DNA of 64,000 nucleotides from Bradyrhizobium sp. SZCCT0153 (GTDB lineage: Bacteria; Pseudomonadota; Alphaproteobacteria; Rhizobiales; Xanthobacteraceae), in contig NZ_JAFCKS010000011.1 of the NCBI RefSeq assembly GCF_018129995.1, positions 62,001 to 126,000 of the forward strand, given 5' to 3'. The notes beneath the pieces are model-generated. The model worked only from the letters and a program-made list of their open reading frames with translations, had not been told where the DNA came from and made no database searches. This document shows positions 60,690 to 64,000 of the stretch, piece by piece. The translations under genes were made by a program, and so were the position numbers. Every line of letters starts with the position of its first letter. Positions within the stretch are counted from its first letter, which is position 1.

Positions 60690-62855
60690 TCAATCAACGC
60701 GTGCGTCCAGCCGGAACGCATTCTCGACAATCCTCAAGCCCACCTCGCCACTGAGCGACATCAGCGATTCCGGGTGGAATTGCACGCCGGCGACCGGCAG
60801 GGTCTTGTGCTCCAGCGCCATGGCGACGCCGTCCTCGGTGCTGGCCGTCACGTTCAGCACGTCGGGCATGCTGTCGCGCTCGACAAAGAGCGAGTGATAG
60901 CGGCCGATGACGATCTCGTTCGGCAGATTGCGCATCAGCCGCCCGCCGCGGACCTGCACCCGCGAGGGCCGGCCGTGGGCGGGATGCGTGAGCTGGCCGA
61001 GCTCGCCGCCGAAATATTCGCCGATCGCCTGCACGCCGAGGCAGACACCGAACACCGGCAGCTTGTTTTCCAGCGCGGCATCGATCGTCTTCTTGATCCC
61101 AAAGTCCTCAGGGCGTCCGGGTCCGGGTGACAGCACCAGCAAATCCCACGTCTTTCGCTTGAGCATGTCGAGCGCATGCACATGGCGGACCACAGTGACG
61201 TCGGCACCGACCTGGCGGAAATAATCCGCCAGCATGTGCACAAAACTGTCGTCATGATCGATCAGCAGCACTCGCTTGCCGCTTCCGGTCGCATCGGGTG
61301 CAAAGGCCGACAGCGGCTTCGGCGGATCGCCGCGCAGCGCCTGGAACAGGGCCGCCGCCTTGACCTGGCATTCGCGGTCCTCCGCCGCCGGATCGGAATC
61401 GAACAGGCAGGTCGCACCGACCCGCACTTCGGCCAGACCGTCCTTCATGCGGATGGTGCGGATGGTGAGGCCGGTGTTGATGCTGCCGTCGAAATTCACC
61501 GCGCCGATCGCGCCGGCATACCAGCGCCGCGGCGAACGCTCGTGATCCTCGACGAACTGCATCGCCCAGAGTTTGGGTGCGCCCGTGACGGTGACGGCCC
61601 AGGCATGGGTGAGGAACGCATCGAGCGCGTCGAAGCCGGGGCGCAGCATGCCCTCGACATGATCGACTGTGTGGAACAGCTTTGAATAGGTCTCGATCTG
61701 CCGCCGCGCCAGCACCTTGATCGTGCCGGGAACGCAGACGCGCGCCTTGTCGTTGCGGTCGACGTCGGTGCACATGTTGAGCTCGAACTCGTCCTTCTCC
61801 GAGTTCAGGAGCTGGCGGATCTGCTCGGCATCGCCGATCGCATCGGTGCCGCGCGCGATCGTGCCCGAGATCGGGCAGGTCTCGACGCGGCGTCCGTCGG
61901 AGCGCACGAACATTTCGGGCGACGCCGAGACGAGAAACTCGCCGTCGCCGAGATTCATCAGCGCGCCGTAGGGCGAGGGGTTGATGACGCAGAGCCGCTG
62001 GAACACTTCGGCCGGCGAGCGGTCGCAGGGCTCGGCGAAGAGCTGGCCCGGCACCGCCTCGAACAGGTCGCCGCGGGCAAAAGCCGCGCGCGCGGTCTCG
62101 ACGGTGGCCTGATATTCGCCGGGCGCGTGATCGGCAAAGCCTTGACGCGGCGTCTTGAGGTACGGGCTCTCCGCGGTCTCGTGCGGCAGGCCTGCGGTGG
62201 ATTTGCCCTTCCAGGCGAAATCGTAGGTGAGCACGACGCCGCGGCCGGTGGCGCGGTCATAGGCGAGCAGGCGATCAGGAACGTAGAGCACGATGTCGCG
62301 CTGGTCGCTCTCACGCGCGCGCTTCTGCACGAGGTCCTCGATCTGGAACACGAGGTCGTAGGCGAAGGCGCCGAACAGGCCGAGCAGCCCGTCGTCATTG
62401 GCGGAGAAGGCGGCGACGAGATCGCGCACCAGCGACATCACGCTGGCGCGCCGCGTGCGCTGGTCCTCTTCGATCGGCGCGTCGCCCCGGATGATATGGC
62501 CGCCAAGGCGCGTGGCAGTCTTCTCGGAGATCACCACGCAGGGATCGCGCAACACGTCGGCGAGGAATGCGATCAGCACCTGCCCGCGCTCGTTGAGCGC
62601 CTCCAGCGCAAAATTGAAGCCCGTGGTCTCGAGCTTGAGCGGCGGATCGGAAAAGCCGAGATCGAAGCTCTCGTATCGACCCGGCACAGTCGTGCCCGAC
62701 GACAGCACCACGCCGCGGCGGCGGTCGAGCAGGTTGACGAGGTCGTCGAGCCTGTTGGCACCGCCGGTAAATTGCTCCGCCACGCGCGTGATCGCTAGAC
62801 CGGCGCGGGTCACGTAATCGCTTTTGGGCGGGAGGGCAAAGACTGTCCTGTTCAT
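60690..62855 (-). CDS. trpE: Anthranilate synthase, fused TrpE-TrpG
   Basis: Makes anthranilate from chorismate and glutamine, the first step of tryptophan synthesis. The 721-residue fusion has the TrpE part (about 1-510; GDLFEAVPGQLFAEPCDRSP, ASPEMFVRSDGRRVETCPISGTIARG, DRNDKARVCVPGTI) and the TrpG glutamine amidotransferase (about 525-721; LSPGPGRPEDFG, nucleophile Cys in VFGVCLGVQAIGEYF, and GVQFHPESLMS). This fused TrpE(G) is typical of Rhizobiales. ATG at 62855 with AGAGGA upstream. Expression is likely set by the leader peptide and hairpins just upstream. Confidence 0.97.
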   Translation of the reverse strand: MNRTVFALPPKSDYVTRAGLAITRVAEQFTGGANRLDDLVNLLDRRRGVVLSSGTTVPGRYESFDLGFSDPPLKLETTGFNFALEALNERGQVLIAFLADVLRDPCVVISEKTATRLGGHIIRGDAPIEEDQRTRRASVMSLVRDLVAAFSANDDGLLGLFGAFAYDLVFQIEDLVQKRARESDQRDIVLYVPDRLLAYDRATGRGVVLTYDFAWKGKSTAGLPHETAESPYLKTPRQGFADHAPGEYQATVETARAAFARGDLFEAVPGQLFAEPCDRSPAEVFQRLCVINPSPYGALMNLGDGEFLVSASPEMFVRSDGRRVETCPISGTIARGTDAIGDAEQIRQLLNSEKDEFELNMCTDVDRNDKARVCVPGTIKVLARRQIETYSKLFHTVDHVEGMLRPGFDALDAFLTHAWAVTVTGAPKLWAMQFVEDHERSPRRWYAGAIGAVNFDGSINTGLTIRTIRMKDGLAEVRVGATCLFDSDPAAEDRECQVKAAALFQALRGDPPKPLSAFAPDATGSGKRVLLIDHDDSFVHMLADYFRQVGADVTVVRHVHALDMLKRKTWDLLVLSPGPGRPEDFGIKKTIDAALENKLPVFGVCLGVQAIGEYFGGELGQLTHPAHGRPSRVQVRGGRLMRNLPNEIVIGRYHSLFVERDSMPDVLNVTASTEDGVAMALEHKTLPVAGVQFHPESLMSLSGEVGLRIVENAFRLDARVD

Positions 62856-62907
62856 GTCGTCCTCTTACGAAACTTGCCGAGGGAACGCCACACAGGACAA
62901 ACGATCA

Positions 62908-62982
62908 GGCCGCCGCACTGCGTGGGCGACCTTGGACGATTTTGGGAAAAGAAATCGCACCGGCCACCTCTCAGGAGGTGCG
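62908..62982 (-). promoter_or_regulatory. trp attenuator: alternative hairpins between trpL and trpE(G)
   Basis: On the minus strand after the two Trp codons: CACCTC/GAGGTG (62975-62980 with 62965-62970) and the mutually exclusive CGCACC/GGTGCG (62977-62982 with 62956-62961), the latter followed by AUUUCUUUU. Further on lies a strong hairpin with 10 pairs and a single bulge (62925-62931 with 62908-62914, inner CAC/GUG), followed by a weaker U-tract. Which one is the terminator I cannot decide by eye. Confidence 0.75.
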
Positions 62983-63018
62983 CCACCAAAGACGGGCTGG
63001 GCGGACGGCGGTGCTCAT
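62971..63018 (-). CDS. trpL: trp operon leader peptide
   Basis: A 15-residue ORF, MSTAVRPARLWWRTS, with two adjacent Trp codons, 115 bases before trpE(G). It overlaps the first attenuator stem, so ribosome stalling at the Trp codons would stop that stem from pairing. There is no ribosome binding site; the promoter position implies that the transcript begins at or next to the ATG. Rhizobial trpL leaders of this kind, and their released small RNA, are known in Sinorhizobium. Confidence 0.88.
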   Translation of the reverse strand: MSTAVRPARLWWRTS

Positions 63019-63025
63019 AGGGCGG

Positions 63026-63055
63026 ATACTCACCATGGCCCGGGGATGGCGTCAA
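63026..63055 (-). promoter_or_regulatory. Promoter of the trpL-trpE(G)-apt operon
   Basis: On the minus strand TTGACG (63050-63055), an 18-base spacer, GAGTAT (63026-63031), then seven bases to the trpL ATG at 63018. This spacing puts the start of transcription on or beside the A of the ATG (leaderless). Confidence 0.7.
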
Positions 63056-63105
63056 GGGTGGCCAGACCGCCTCGATCACCAAAATGGCGCTGACCGCGTT
63101 GCGGA

Positions 63106-64000
63106 TTATGCCCGGATCTGCAGGCTGTCGCGCCCCACAGCCGCCTCGGCGGCATGTCGTTCGATTTCGGCTCGCGTCACTATGAGCGCGGCCTTGCCGT
63201 CAGATCCAATCATGTTGGCGCGGTCGCTCAAGGTTTCAATCAAAACGCAGGTATTCCCTGTGACCGCATACCATGCCGCCCGGTCGTCGCTCACGTTCAA
63301 TGCCGTGATCATCGCCGCCGGATCCAGACCTGACTTCCGCAACAGCAGATCGATCGCTTCGGCCGCAAAGTTTTGCTCGGCGATTCTCGAGAAATTCCGG
63401 ATTGTGTCAGCCCCCACAGTTGACAGCCGCGCGCCCACTAGCGGACTGCGCGTGGCAAGTTCATAAAGTCGTCCACCCGCCTCGTCAAAGACGCATAGCC
63501 GCGAGCCCTTGTTGGTCTTAACGCCGAAGGCCCTGCATGGCTCTCCCTCCACATCCATGTCGAATCCCGGAAGAATCATGAGATTGAGTTCCGGGTCAGG
63601 CATCACGGCCCCACACGCCGCGGCGACGGTCAGCTCCAGGCGGTCGGTCATCTGGTAGCTGATCTGGCGAACACCCAGCCAGATCCGGCGTTGCGACAGA
63701 TGCGGATTGAGCTGCGCAAGCCGCTCGATTTCGGAGGCGTATTGCTCCTTTGCTACGGCGCGCAATTCGGGCCAGTTCGCGATCCATCGGGCCGCGAGTG
63801 GCGTCATCGGCTTAAGTCGCTCGGCCTCATAGAAGCGAGTGTCAAGCGCGTTGAGTTCCGCAGCGCGATTTTCGAAACCGTTTTGTAGCGCAGCCTCGCC
63901 GGGGTGTGCCTCCACCCACGCGATCATCTCCTGCAATATCTGGTGTTGCGCGCTCGCTCCCATGGCCTTCAATCCAGCGACCGCATCGCCGGATGTCGTC
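63106..64000 (-). CDS. Unidentified protein, 5' end outside window
   Basis: The reading frame is open from the right edge down to a TAA at 63106, about 298 residues visible; no convincing start codon inside the window (a TTG at 63972 and an ATG at 63963 lack support), so the N-terminus probably lies outside. It contains helical, Ala/Glu-rich parts (ILQEMIAWVEAHPGEAALQNG) and a middle with FDMDVEGEPCRAFGVKTNKGSRLCVFDEAGGRLYE. No signal peptide, membrane segment or motif recognised. Its 3' end is 50 bases from the trp promoter. Confidence 0.6.
   Translation of the reverse strand, partial: TTSGDAVAGLKAMGASAQHQILQEMIAWVEAHPGEAALQNGFENRAAELNALDTRFYEAERLKPMTPLAARWIANWPELRAVAKEQYASEIERLAQLNPHLSQRRIWLGVRQISYQMTDRLELTVAAACGAVMPDPELNLMILPGFDMDVEGEPCRAFGVKTNKGSRLCVFDEAGGRLYELATRSPLVGARLSTVGADTIRNFSRIAEQNFAAEAIDLLLRKSGLDPAAMITALNVSDDRAAWYAVTGNTCVLIETLSDRANMIGSDGKAALIVTRAEIERHAAEAAVGRDSLQIRA

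Overview
The window looks like a chromosomal segment of a Bradyrhizobium-type alphaproteobacterium (Rhizobiales). Supporting signs are high GC and near-continuous coding on both strands, a fused anthranilate synthase TrpE(G) with its own leader peptide, a CcrM (GANTC) methyltransferase, an HWE-kinase bacteriophytochrome with heme oxygenase, DUF1236 and DUF3096 proteins, an alphaproteobacterial SOS box (GTTC-N7-GTTC), and many short palindromic intergenic repeats of the kind common in Bradyrhizobium. I saw no tRNA or rRNA gene, insertion sequence, prophage or CRISPR array.

Layout. 1-5.4 kb: the C-terminally truncated cell-wall hydrolase (its end lies outside the left edge), pyruvate phosphate dikinase with a histone-like N-terminal tail, and two small membrane or secreted proteins. 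5.4-12.4 kb: glyQ-glyS, an S49 peptidase, a methyltransferase/DUF2007 pair and a divergent long-chain polyprenyl diphosphate synthase. 12.4-16.1 kb: after a block of palindromic repeats comes a cassette with an HxlR regulator, a FabF paralogue, a LysE-type exporter and an alpha/beta hydrolase, probably one operon under an HxlR operator. 16.1-21.8 kb: ispE, a TPR protein, ETF-ubiquinone oxidoreductase and an unusual uracil-DNA glycosylase. 21.9-25.9 kb: a membrane glycosyltransferase-like protein, rnhB, a VOC protein and a PA0069-type radical SAM protein with an SOS box. 26-30.6 kb: phosphoketolase and acetate kinase (a phosphoketolase bypass making acetate and ATP) and an RMD1/DUF155 protein. 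30.9-37.2 kb: a short glycosyltransferase, a MarR-GNAT fusion behind a 46-bp perfect palindrome, moaB, a YpfJ-type metallopeptidase, ccrM and a GST. 37.2-48.9 kb is a sensory region: a chemoreceptor, bphO-bphP, a LysR/NTF2-like divergent pair, a GST, a flavin hydroxylase, a thioesterase and a diguanylate cyclase. 48.9-56.1 kb: mutY, DUF721, a DsbA-like oxidoreductase, smc and an Rsm22-type methyltransferase. 56.2-60.1 kb: lemA, an M48 peptidase, two successive P-loop NTPases and a GIY-YIG protein. 60.1-63.1 kb: apt and trpE(G) in one operon with a trp leader peptide, attenuator hairpins and a promoter placed for a leaderless transcript. An unidentified gene runs off the right edge.

The most interesting signals are: the SOS box plus C-terminal QLSLF clamp-like motif of the radical SAM gene at 24773-25936; the 46-bp perfect palindrome at 31469-31514; the pair of P-loop NTPases at 58239-59720; the PPDK basic tail; the uracil-DNA glycosylase that has lost two expected Fe-S cysteines; the GANTC cluster around the ccrM start; and apt coupled to trpE(G) behind the trp attenuator. 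All calls come from reading sequence and translated ORFs; no database search was run.
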